Positions 56,337-64,000 of a DNA stretch of 64,000 bases are shown here, piece after piece. Made by a program: the position numbers and the translations under genes. The notes under the pieces were generated by a model that saw nothing but the letters and a program-made list of their open reading frames with translations, was not told the origin of the DNA and did no database searches. The stretch comes from Vibrio sp. CDRSL-10 TSBA (lineage in GTDB: Bacteria > Pseudomonadota > Gammaproteobacteria > Enterobacterales > Vibrionaceae): positions 434,001 to 498,000 of the forward strand of contig CP155565.1 of NCBI GenBank assembly GCA_039696685.1. Reading direction: 5' to 3'. Every line of letters begins with the position of its first letter. The stretch's first letter is position 1.

Positions 56337-57476
56337 ATGTCGGTTTTACAAAACTCGCTCAGACAAGGATACGCGCAGAAAGAAGTCGGCCGAATCGGTT
56401 TTTTACTGCTGAATAACTTCACTATGCTCGCGCTGGCTTCAGCGGTCGAACCACTGAGAATGGCTAACCAACTGAGTGGCAAAGAGCTGTACGATTGGTA
56501 CACCATCACGGAAGACGGCGAGCCGGTTTCTGCCAGTGACGGTATCAAGATTACTCCCGATGCATCAATGAGTTCAGTGCCTAAGCTGGATACTTTGATC
56601 GTAGTAGGGGGGGTAAACATTACCCGTAGTTTCACACGACGTCAGGTGAACTGGGTGCAATCTCTGGCACGTAAGCAATTGCGTCTGGGTGGCCTGTGTA
56701 CAGGTCCTTACCTGTTGGCGGAAGCGGGCGTGTTAGATGGATACGAGTGTGCGGCACACTGGGAGTGTATTGCGGCTTTACAGGAAGCCTACCCACGAGT
56801 TGTATGCTCAAACCATCTGTTCGTGATTGACCGTGATCGTATGACCTGTACCGGTGGTTCTGTACCGCTGGACATGATGATCAACATGATCAAACGCGAC
56901 TACGGCCATGAGTTAGCGGCGAGCATTTCTGAAATGTTCATTTGCGACAGAATCCGCGGCGAAAATGACTTCCAGCGTGTACCGCTGCGTCACGTGCTGG
57001 GCACGGCTCAGCCAAAGCTGGTCGAAGCGATTACTCTGATGGAAGCGAACATTGAAGAAACCATCGAACTGGATGAACTGGCCATGTACGTCGGTTTGTC
57101 GCGTCGTCAGCTGGAGCGCCTGTTCCAGAAATATCTGCAATGCCCGCCTTCAAAATATTACCTGAAGTTGCGCTTGTTCCGAGCGCGTCAGCTACTACGT
57201 CAGACCTCGATGTCAATTATCGACATCGCGACCGCATGTGGCTTTGTTTCTTCGCCGCATTTCAGTAAGTGTTATCGTATTCACATCGGCATCTCTCCGC
57301 GTGCAGAGCGCTTAGGCCACTACGATAATGAGCTGAATACAACCCTGTTGAGTGCCGAGTTGGAAGACGATCCAACCCAGGCAGATCTAGCCGCTTTGGC
57401 AGCGTCAGATCTGCAGTCGTCACGCTCGCTTTATGAGGCACAATATGAACCTACGTACGGGTCTGTAATGGTCTAA
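56337..57476 (+). CDS. gbdR: AraC-family regulator with GATase1-like domain (GbdR type)
   Basis: A 379-residue activator. The N-terminal DJ-1/PfpI-like domain (VGRIGFLLLNNFTMLALASAVEPLRMAN; LGGLCTGPYLLAEAGVL with the nucleophile-elbow Cys position) senses ligand. The C-terminal AraC helix-turn-helix pair is IELDELAMYVGLSRRQLERLFQKYL and SIIDIATACGFVSSPHFSKCYR. In Pseudomonas GbdR responds to glycine betaine and dimethylglycine and activates dgcAB, and this gene stands directly upstream of the dgc operon in the same orientation. I take the ATG at 56337, seven bases after GGAG. The ligand assignment is by family and context. Confidence 0.88.
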   Translation: MSVLQNSLRQGYAQKEVGRIGFLLLNNFTMLALASAVEPLRMANQLSGKELYDWYTITEDGEPVSASDGIKITPDASMSSVPKLDTLIVVGGVNITRSFTRRQVNWVQSLARKQLRLGGLCTGPYLLAEAGVLDGYECAAHWECIAALQEAYPRVVCSNHLFVIDRDRMTCTGGSVPLDMMINMIKRDYGHELAASISEMFICDRIRGENDFQRVPLRHVLGTAQPKLVEAITLMEANIEETIELDELAMYVGLSRRQLERLFQKYLQCPPSKYYLKLRLFRARQLLRQTSMSIIDIATACGFVSSPHFSKCYRIHIGISPRAERLGHYDNELNTTLLSAELEDDPTQADLAALAASDLQSSRSLYEAQYEPTYGSVMV

Positions 57477-57495
57477 TAAACCTCCAAATTCTTCT

Positions 57496-57530
57496 AAGCC
57501 GCTGCTTCTCTCGCAGCGGCTTTTTTTTTA
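57496..57530 (+). terminator. Terminator after gbdR
   Basis: AAGCCGCTGC (57496-57505) and GCAGCGGCTT (57513-57522) form a perfect stem with a long T-run. The dgc operon downstream therefore needs its own promoter in 57531-57640. Confidence 0.9.
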
Positions 57531-57651
57531 TCAAAAAACGACGTGCACAGTTACGCAAAAGGTGTTTGGAGTGACGTTTTCAGAACACTACTAAATGACC
57601 GGAATACCTATTCTGAGCATAAGCCCATAGAACAAATAACCAGGTGAGAAG

Positions 57652-58629
57652 ATGAACGCAAAGGAACTGCATGATGACGCTATCGTCATTGACGGACTCG
57701 TGATTGCTAAATGGGATCGCGAGCTTTTTGAAGATATGCGCAAAGGCGGACTGACCGCTGCTAACTGCACGGTCTCAGTGTGGGAAGGTTTCCAGAACAC
57801 TGTAAATAACATCGTTGAAATGAACAATCTGATCGAAGCGAACAGTGACATCGTGACGAAAGTGAAAACGACCAGCGATATCCGCCGTGCAAAGCAGGAA
57901 GGTAAAACCGGCATCATGATGGGGTTCCAGAACGCACATGCGTTCGAAGACCAATTAGGCTATGTACAAGTATTTAAAGACCTTGGCGTCGGTGTGGTAC
58001 AGATGTGTTACAACACCCAGAACCTGGTCGGTACCGGTTGTTACGAGCGCGATGGCGGTCTGTCTGGCTTTGGCCATGAGATCGTAGCAGAGATGAACCG
58101 CGTCGGCATCATGTGTGACCTGTCACACGTCGGTGAAAAAACGTCACGTGAAGTGATTGAAGCGTCGAAAAAACCAGTTTGTTACTCACACTGTCTGCCA
58201 AGCGGACTGAAAGATCACCCACGCAACAAATCCGATGAAGAGCTGAAATTCATTGCCGATCACGGCGGTTTTGTCGGTGTCACTATGTTTGCACCGTTCC
58301 TGAAGAACGGCATCAACTCAACGATCGAAGATTACGTCGAAGCAATCGACTACATATTTAATTTGGTTGGCGAAGACCAAATCGGTATCGGGACCGATTT
58401 TACTCAAGGTCATGGCCAGCCGTTTTTTGAATGGCTTACTCACGATAAAGGCTATGCACGCCGGTTGACGAACTTTGGCAAGATCATCAACCCGGAAGGC
58501 ATCCGTACGTTGGGTGAGTTCCCTAACCTGACAGATGCGCTGTTACGACACGGCTTCTCTGAAACTCAGGTTCGTAAAATCATGGGCGAGAACTGGCTTC
58601 GCGTCTTAGGTGACGTGTGGGGCGAATAA
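57652..58629 (+). CDS. M19 (membrane dipeptidase)-family protein of the dgc operon
   Basis: A 325-residue amidohydrolase-fold protein of peptidase family M19, without a signal peptide. Later metal and active-site regions are present (MCDLSHVGEKTSREVIEASKKP, YSHCLPSGLKDHPRNKSDEEL, IGIGTDFTQGHGQPFFEW). However, the usual N-terminal HxD zinc motif (DGHNDLP in true dipeptidases) reads DGLVIAKWDRELF here. It may therefore have a different metal centre or reaction. It is the first gene of an operon in the same order as the one I recall from Pseudomonas aeruginosa (dipeptidase-like, DUF5943, dgcA, dgcB, etf). The role in dimethylglycine use is not known to me. Confidence 0.87.
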   Translation: MNAKELHDDAIVIDGLVIAKWDRELFEDMRKGGLTAANCTVSVWEGFQNTVNNIVEMNNLIEANSDIVTKVKTTSDIRRAKQEGKTGIMMGFQNAHAFEDQLGYVQVFKDLGVGVVQMCYNTQNLVGTGCYERDGGLSGFGHEIVAEMNRVGIMCDLSHVGEKTSREVIEASKKPVCYSHCLPSGLKDHPRNKSDEELKFIADHGGFVGVTMFAPFLKNGINSTIEDYVEAIDYIFNLVGEDQIGIGTDFTQGHGQPFFEWLTHDKGYARRLTNFGKIINPEGIRTLGEFPNLTDALLRHGFSETQVRKIMGENWLRVLGDVWGE

Positions 58630-58684
58630 GCTCACACACTACAATCGATAACTAATCAAATTTTAAAATAACGGAGTATTTGAA

Positions 58685-59218
58685 ATGAGTGTACATGCAC
58701 CTGAAATGCCAATCCTGGTAGACGCCGAAACCGGCGTTTGGACCACCGACGCGCTGCCGATGCTATATGTTCCTCGCCACTTCTTTGTCAACAACCACAT
58801 GGCGATTGAAGAAGAGCTGGGTCCGGACCGCTACGCAGAGATTCTGTATAAAGCAGGTTACAAATCAGCTTACTACTGGTGTGAAAAAGAAGCTGAAGAG
58901 CATGGCCTGGTTGGCGAAGAGATCTTCGCTCACTACATGAAACGTTTGTCTCAGCGCGGTTGGGGTATCTTCACTACTGAAGAGCTGGATATCGCCGCAG
59001 GTGTTGCAAAAGTTCGTCTCGACAACTCAGCATTCGTATATCAGTACGGCAAAGTGAACCGCAAGGTTGACTACATGTTCACCGGTTGGTTCGCTGGCGC
59101 AATGGATCAAATTGCGCAAAGTCTTGGCTACGACGTTAAGACCAAAGCAGTTCAAACTCAGAGTGCAGCGGAAGAAGGCTGTGACTTCGGCATGTTTGAA
59201 ACAACGCCAATCGCGTAA
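58685..59218 (+). CDS. DUF5943-family protein of the dgc operon
   Basis: A 177-residue cytoplasmic protein, conserved between the M19-like gene and dgcA in dimethylglycine operons. It starts PEMPILVDAETGVWTTDALPMLYVPRHFFVNNH. The C-terminal part (RLDNSAFVYQYGK, DYMFTGWFAGAMDQIAQSLG, EEGCDFGMFETTPIA) resembles the V4R (4-vinyl reductase) ligand-binding fold, with a cysteine in the place usual for that domain; the resemblance is weak by eye. No function is established to my knowledge. An ATG at 58685 with an ACGGAGT site is clear. A 29-base hairpin separates it from dgcA. Confidence 0.82.
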   Translation: MSVHAPEMPILVDAETGVWTTDALPMLYVPRHFFVNNHMAIEEELGPDRYAEILYKAGYKSAYYWCEKEAEEHGLVGEEIFAHYMKRLSQRGWGIFTTEELDIAAGVAKVRLDNSAFVYQYGKVNRKVDYMFTGWFAGAMDQIAQSLGYDVKTKAVQTQSAAEEGCDFGMFETTPIA

Positions 59219-59262
59219 CACATTACAATTACAACGATCAGTAAAAGCACAGTCAAGGAAGA

Positions 59263-59291
59263 CAGCCATACTCCCTAAGGGTGTATGGCTG
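59263..59291 (+). other. Intercistronic hairpin before dgcA
   Basis: CAGCCATAC (59263-59271) and GTATGGCTG (59283-59291) are perfect arms, with an inner CCC/GGG pair. There is no T-run, so mRNA processing or stabilisation within the operon is more likely than termination. Confidence 0.55.
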
Positions 59292-59306
59292 GTACAGAGG
59301 TGAAGC

Positions 59307-61371
59307 ATGTCCCAGTTCGATATTCTGTTCCAACCATTAAAAATCAATAAGCTGACGATCCGTAACCGTATCGTTAGTACCGCTCACGCAGAAGTTTATG
59401 CCACTGATGGTGGTATGACGACCGACCGTTACGTCAAATACTACGAAGAAAAAGCCAAAGGTGGCTGTGGTCTTTGTATTTGTGGCGGCTCAAGTGTGGT
59501 CTCAATCGACAGCCCGCAAAGCTGGTGGAGTTCGGTTAACCTTTCTACCGACCGTATTATCCCGCACTTCCAGAATCTTGCTGATGCTGTGCATAAGCAC
59601 GGCGGTAAGATCATGATTCAGATTACCCACATGGGACGTCGTTCTCGTTGGGATGGTGAAAACTGGCCAAGCCTGATGTCCCCGTCTGGCATTCGTGAGC
59701 CTGTTCACCGCGCAACTTGTAAAACCATTGAAGAAGAAGAAATCTGGCGCGTTATCGGCGACTTCGCGAAAGCAGCCGTACGTGCAAAAGAAGGTGGCCT
59801 GGACGGTGTTGAACTGTCAGCAGTACACCAGCACATGATTGACCAGTTCTGGTCTCCGCGTGTAAACAAACGTACTGACCAATGGGGTGGCACGTTTGAA
59901 AACCGCATGCGTTTCGGTATGGAAGTACTGAAAGCAGTACGTGAAGCTGTTGGTCCTGACTTTGTTGTTGGTATGCGTATTACCGGTGACGAATTCCACC
60001 CGGACGGTCTGGCTCACGAAGACATGAAACAAATCGCGGCTTACTATGACGCAACGGGTCTTATCGACTACTTCGGCGTAGTAGGTTCAGGTTGTGATAC
60101 TCACAATACACTGGCGAACGTTATTCCGAACATGAGCTACCCGCCAGAACCATTCCTGCACCTGGCTGCAGGCATCAAAGAAGTGGTTTCTGTGCCGGTT
60201 ATCCACGCTCAGAACATTAAGGATCCAAACCAGGCGAAACGTATCCTGGAGAACGGTTATGTCGATTTCGTCGGTATGACTCGTGCACACATCGCCGATC
60301 CTCACATCATCGCTAAGATCAAACTGAACCAGACTGATCAAATTCGTCAGTGTGTTGGTGCGAACTACTGTATCGACCGTCAGTACATGGGTCTTGATGT
60401 TCTGTGTATCCAGAATGCGGCGACTTCACGTGAATACATGGGTCTGCCACACATCATTGAAAAGACAACCGGCCCGGTACGTAAAGTTGTGATTGTCGGC
60501 GGTGGCCCTGGTGGTCTGGAAGCCGCACGTGTTGCAGCAGAACGTGGCCATAAAGTAACGCTGATTGAAAAAGCCGGTGAGCTGGGTGGTCAGGTAAGCA
60601 TTGCAGCCAAAGCACCACAACGTGACCAGATGGCGGGTATTACTCGTTGGCTGGCGATGGAGCTGGATCGTCTGGGTGTTGAAGTGATTCTGAACACCGC
60701 AGCAACTGCAGATATGGTTCGCGAGCTGAAACCGGATGTATGTATCCTGGCAACAGGTGGTACACCGTTCATCGAGCAAAACCCAGAGTGGGGCGCGGAT
60801 GAAGGTCTGGTTGTTTCTTCTTGGGACGTGCTGAACGGCACTGTTGAACCAGGTAAGAACGTACTGATCTACGACACTATTTGTGAATTCTCAGGCATGT
60901 CTGCTGCAGATTACCTTACCTCAAAAGGCGCAATGGTTGAAATCGTGACTGACGATATCAAACCTGGTGTCGGTATCGGTGGTACAACATTCCCGACTTA
61001 CTACCGCAGCCTGTACGAGAAAGAAGTCATCATGACCTCTGACTTACTACTGGAAAAAGTTTACCGTGAAGGCGACAACCTGGTTGCTGTTCTGGAAAAT
61101 GAATATACCGGTCAGAAAGAAGAGCGCGTAGTGGATCAGATCGTGGTCGAGAAACGGTGTTCGTCCTAACGAAGCACTGTACTACGAACTGAAAGCAGAA
61201 TCTGTCAACAAAGGTCAGATCGACAATGAAACGCTGTTTGCTGCTAAAGCTCAGCCAGTTTTGTCTGAATCGAACGATGGCATGATCCTGTGGCGTCTGG
61301 GCGATTGCGTATCTCAGCGCAACGTACACGCAGCTATCTACGACGCATTGCGTTTGTGCAAAGATCTCTGA
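59307..61371 (+). CDS. dgcA: Dimethylglycine demethylase subunit A (frameshifted near the end)
   Basis: A flavin oxidoreductase of the trimethylamine-dehydrogenase type, 687 residues when corrected, that oxidatively demethylates dimethylglycine to sarcosine with DgcB. The N-terminal FMN barrel has TAHAEVYATDGGM, GGKIMIQITHMGRRSRW and DGVELSAVHQHMIDQFWSPRVNKR. The C-terminal FAD/NAD domain starts KVVIVGGGPGGLEAARVAAERGH. The iron-sulfur region reads CVGANYC (C349, C355) then C367; the second cysteine of the usual CxxCxxxC is Ala352. The frame breaks at 61152-61154; dropping one A from GAAAC gives VVENGVRPNEALYYELKAES. Confidence 0.92.
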
Positions 61372-61386
61372 TCTGAGGAGGTGCCC

Positions 61387-63373
61387 ATGAACCTGGAGTT
61401 CCTTAATCTGGAGTTGTTACTTCCGGTTTTAGTCTCAGCCGCCAGTGTCCTGGCGGTTATCGGGATGCTACGTCGGGTGCAGCTATGGCGTCAGGGACAG
61501 AAAGAGCCAGTGGCGATCATCGCTGGCTTAAAAGCGATGCCAAAACGCTACCTGGTGGATCTGCACCACGTTGTTGCCCGTGATAAAACTATGTCTAACA
61601 CGCACGTTGCCACCGCTGGCGGCTTCGTGCTCTCCGTTCTTTTAATCTTTGCTGTTCACGTCTTCGGCCTGGCTCCTCAGATTCTGTCTTGGGTGTTGCT
61701 GGGTTCGCTGGCGCTGATGCTGACCGGTGCGGCGTTTGTATGGCGTCGTCGCCTGAATCCGCCTTCGCGTCTGTCGAAAGGTCCTTGGATGCGTCTGCCA
61801 AAAAGCCTGTTTGCGTTTGCGATCAGCTTTTTCTTGGTGACTCTGCCGGTTTCTGGCGTTCTGCCTAAAGCGTTTGGTGGTGTGGCACTGGCGGTCATTC
61901 TGATTGCCGGCATCATCTGGGGTCTGGGTGAAATGTTCTTTGGTATGGGCTGGGGTGGTCCGATGAAGCACGCTTTTGCTGGTGCGCTTCACCTGGCATT
62001 CCACCGTCGTCCGGAACGTTTTGGCGGCGGCCGTTCAACCGGTCTTAAGCTGGTTGACCTAGATGCTGATAAATTGGGTGTCGAGAAGCCATCTGACTTT
62101 AAATGGAATCAGCTGCTTGGCTTTGATGCCTGTGTTCAGTGCGGTAAATGTGAAGCTATGTGTCCTGCGTTCGCTGCAGGCCAGCCGCTGAACCCGAAGA
62201 AACTGATCCAGGATATGGTGGTGGGCCTGGCTGGTGGTACTGATAAAAAGTACGCCGGTAGTCCATACCCGGGTAAAGAAGTTGGCTGTGCTCAGGGTGG
62301 CGCGCATAACCCGATCGTTAACGGTCTGGTGAATTCCGAAACACTGTGGTCATGTACAACTTGTCGTGCCTGTGTGGAAGAGTGTCCGATGATGATCGAA
62401 CACGTTGATGCCATCGTTGATATGCGTCGCTTCCTGACACTGGAAAAAGGTCAAACTCCAGAGAAGGGTGTTGAGGTACTAGAAAACCTTATCTATACCG
62501 ATAACCCGAATGGTTATGCGCCGCAGCGCCGTTCACACTGGGCTGCTGACCAAGAGCTTAACCTGATGTCCGAAGTGAAACGCGCTGATGTGCTGTTCTG
62601 GGTCTCTGATGGTGCGTTTGATATGCGTAGCCAACGCATTCTGAAAGCGTTCGTCAAAGTTCTGAAAGCAGCCAACATCGATGTCGCGATTCTGGGTGAC
62701 GAAGAAACTTGACTGTGGTGATGTGGCGCGCCGTCTTGGTGATGATGCGACCTTCCAGCGTCTTGCTCGCCGTAACATTGAAACGTTAAGCAAGTACGAG
62801 TTCAACTGCATTGTGACCACAGACCCGCACGCGTTCCATGTACTGAAGAACGAGTATCCGGATCTGTACCCTGAAGGCGAGAAGCCTCAGTACCAGGTTT
62901 GGCACCATACAACGTTCATCAACCAGTTAGCTGAGAAAGGACTGATCCAATTGCGCGCTCATCAGGGTGGCAAAGTGACGTACCACGATCCTTGTTATCT
63001 GGGCCGTTACAATGGCGAATACGATTCTCCTCGTTCACTGCTGAAGCAGTTGGGCATCGAACTGGCTGAAATGGAACGTTCCGGATTCCGCTCACGTTGT
63101 TGTGGCGGCGGTGGTGCGGCTCCAATCACCGATATTCCGGGCGAACGCCGTATCGCAGATATGCGTATGGATGACATCCGTGAAACCGGTGCTGAATTGG
63201 TGGCTGTGGGTTGTCAGCAATGTACAGCGATGCTGGAAGGTGTGGTTGAACCACGTCCTGAAGTGAAAGATATCGCCGAGATTGTTGCCGAAGCATTGCT
63301 TGAAGGTGGAGCTGGATCCAGCGATAACGCTGCCCAGGTCTGGACACCTGACGCTGTTGCAGAAACCGTGTAG
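61387..63373 (+). CDS. dgcB: Dimethylglycine demethylase subunit B, membrane iron-sulfur protein (frameshifted)
   Basis: A 661-residue (corrected) electron-transfer subunit. The N-terminal half has about five membrane helices (LLPVLVSAASVLAVIGML; FVLSVLLIFAVHVFGL; FAISFFLVTLPVSGVL; GVALAVILIAGIIWGLG). Two 4Fe-4S motifs follow, CVQCGKCEAMCP and CTTCRACVEECP. Two CCG-type domains end the protein (HDPCYLGRYNG; SRCCGGGGAAP). The frame breaks at 62705-62707; one extra A in GAAAC hides GDEELDCGDVARRLG. The ATG at 61387 has a strong GAGGAGG site. It passes electrons from DgcA toward the flavoprotein encoded next. Confidence 0.92.
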
Positions 63374-63382
63374 GAGATCAGC

Positions 63383-64000
63383 ATGAGTGAATTTATTGTC
63401 CGACGTGACCGTCGTGCAGAATGGATTATGCGCAACCGACTGCATCCCCAGCACGACAGTTACATTACTTTACCGACCGAAGAACGCGGACCTAGCGGCC
63501 TTATTCGCCGCTACCCGCACCGGGTAGGATTTATCGGCCCGAATGGCATCAAACGTATTGACCGCCTGAACGGCACTAATGTGTCAGCTATGGGGGCACG
63601 CAGCAAAGGCGCTGCTCAAGAAGTTGAGCTGCCACTGCATCAGGTGGCTAACCCGGACTTTTACGTTCTGGTGGTGCCGGATATGGCTGGTGGTCGTCTC
63701 TCGAGTCATGACCGTGACGTTCTGGGACAAGCGCACCAGTTGGTGAAACAACATGGTGGCAACGGCGCAGTGATGGCCGTTGTTCTGGGCTCACATCGTG
63801 AAACTCAGTTCGATACGGCAGGTGCTGACCGTCTTCTGCATTTGGAAGATGAACGCTTCGATGGTTACTGTCCTGAGCTGAAAGCCGATGTGCTGGCTCA
63901 GATTGATGGTCAGTTCGCGCCAAAGCATTGGTTGTTCCCGGACAGCATTGCCGGCGGCTTTGAACTGGGTGCGCGTCTGTCTGCACTGATTCACGAACGT
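63383..64000 (+). CDS. Electron-transfer-flavoprotein-like subunit of the dgc operon (cut by window edge)
   Basis: The first 206 codons of an open frame that runs off the window, starting at the ATG at 63383, nine bases after the dgcB stop with an AGGAG site. The translation begins MSEFIVRRDRRAEWIMRNR and continues with a large variable N-terminal segment (VGFIGPNGIKRIDRLNGTNV). It then has an ETF alpha/beta-type nucleotide fold (VLVVPDMAGGRLSSHDRDVLGQAHQL, NGAVMAVVLGSH, ADVLAQIDGQFAPKHWLFPDSIAGGFELGARLSA). In the Pseudomonas operon the matching gene is called an ETF alpha-type subunit. It accepts electrons from DgcAB. No stop is seen before 64000. Confidence 0.82.
   Translation, partial: MSEFIVRRDRRAEWIMRNRLHPQHDSYITLPTEERGPSGLIRRYPHRVGFIGPNGIKRIDRLNGTNVSAMGARSKGAAQEVELPLHQVANPDFYVLVVPDMAGGRLSSHDRDVLGQAHQLVKQHGGNGAVMAVVLGSHRETQFDTAGADRLLHLEDERFDGYCPELKADVLAQIDGQFAPKHWLFPDSIAGGFELGARLSALIHER

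Noticed and set aside
4500..62710. Programmed ribosomal frameshifting at the breaks
   Set aside because: The sites lack slippery heptamers with downstream structures, occur in unrelated genes, and all move frame in the same way through one pentamer.
2444..63373. Reading the seventeen frameshifted genes as pseudogenes or as separate short proteins
   Set aside because: Single-base correction restores full conserved proteins in all cases, and nineteen of the twenty breaks share the same GTTTC/GAAAC context, so artefact is the better explanation.
1..64000. Insertion sequences, prophage or a recently acquired island
   Set aside because: No transposase, integrase, phage gene or flanking att-like repeat was seen, and most gene blocks have the order I associate with vibrios.

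Overview
The window looks like a piece of a Vibrio genome, most likely the smaller chromosome. It carries the CAI-1 quorum-sensing pair cqsA/cqsS, a Vibrio-type fruBKA/cra locus, nrdDG, tyrB-like and sbcDC genes in the neighbourhood I remember from V. cholerae chromosome II, and a glyA2/gbdR/dgcAB set. No rRNA, tRNA, insertion sequence, integrase or CRISPR array was seen. Assignment to Vibrio is inference from gene content; the species is not resolved.

Layout. 1-1.4 kb: divergent LysE-type exporter and LysR regulator. 1.5-7.5 kb: a cassette for N-acyl-D-amino acids (RpiR regulator, PLP D-amino-acid deaminase/aldolase-like enzyme, N-acyl-D-amino-acid deacylase, RidA, sodium:solute symporter). 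7.5-11 kb: a sulfane-sulfur island (CoA-disulfide reductase-rhodanese, DUF2892 protein, BigR/SqrR-like ArsR, two half-size YeeE/YedE proteins) with a 50-bp dyad operator. 11-15.4 kb: RND efflux pair. 15.5-21.4 kb: secreted EEP-family nuclease, nrdDG with FNR and NrdR sites, aromatic aminotransferase, RimK-associated-type protease. 21.7-26.9 kb: fructose PTS fruBKA with divergent cra and three Cra operators. 27-31.3 kb: sbcDC. 31.6-35 kb: cqsS and cqsA, convergent. 35-44.5 kb: TehA-like transporter, ClcA, Zur-box COG0523 GTPase, YlqF-type GTPase, YeeE/YedE transporter, PhoD. 44.5-51.8 kb: a branched-chain-type ABC importer in which LivM, LivG and LivF are one polypeptide, followed by a cytosine-deaminase-like hydrolase and a GntR regulator; the same TTGCTAGCAA palindrome precedes both the importer operon and the regulator. 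52-64 kb: chemoreceptor, glyA2, gbdR and the dimethylglycine catabolic operon (M19-like protein, DUF5943 protein, dgcA, dgcB, start of an etf gene). Here glycine betaine-derived dimethylglycine would be demethylated by DgcAB with electrons leaving through the flavoprotein, and GlyA2 would join glycine and one-carbon units into serine.

The most important caution: 17 otherwise well-conserved genes are broken by 20 single-base frameshifts. Nineteen of these are one extra base in the same five-base context, GTTTC (or GAAAC), where the intact reading frame wants GTTC (or GAAC). The glyA2 gene has one additional missing base. This looks like a systematic sequencing or consensus artefact, so I annotate these genes as full-length CDS spanning the shift rather than as pseudogenes. 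A second recurrent oddity is short tandem duplications (periods 10-23 bp) in many intergenic gaps, and two in-frame ones in membrane or envelope proteins.
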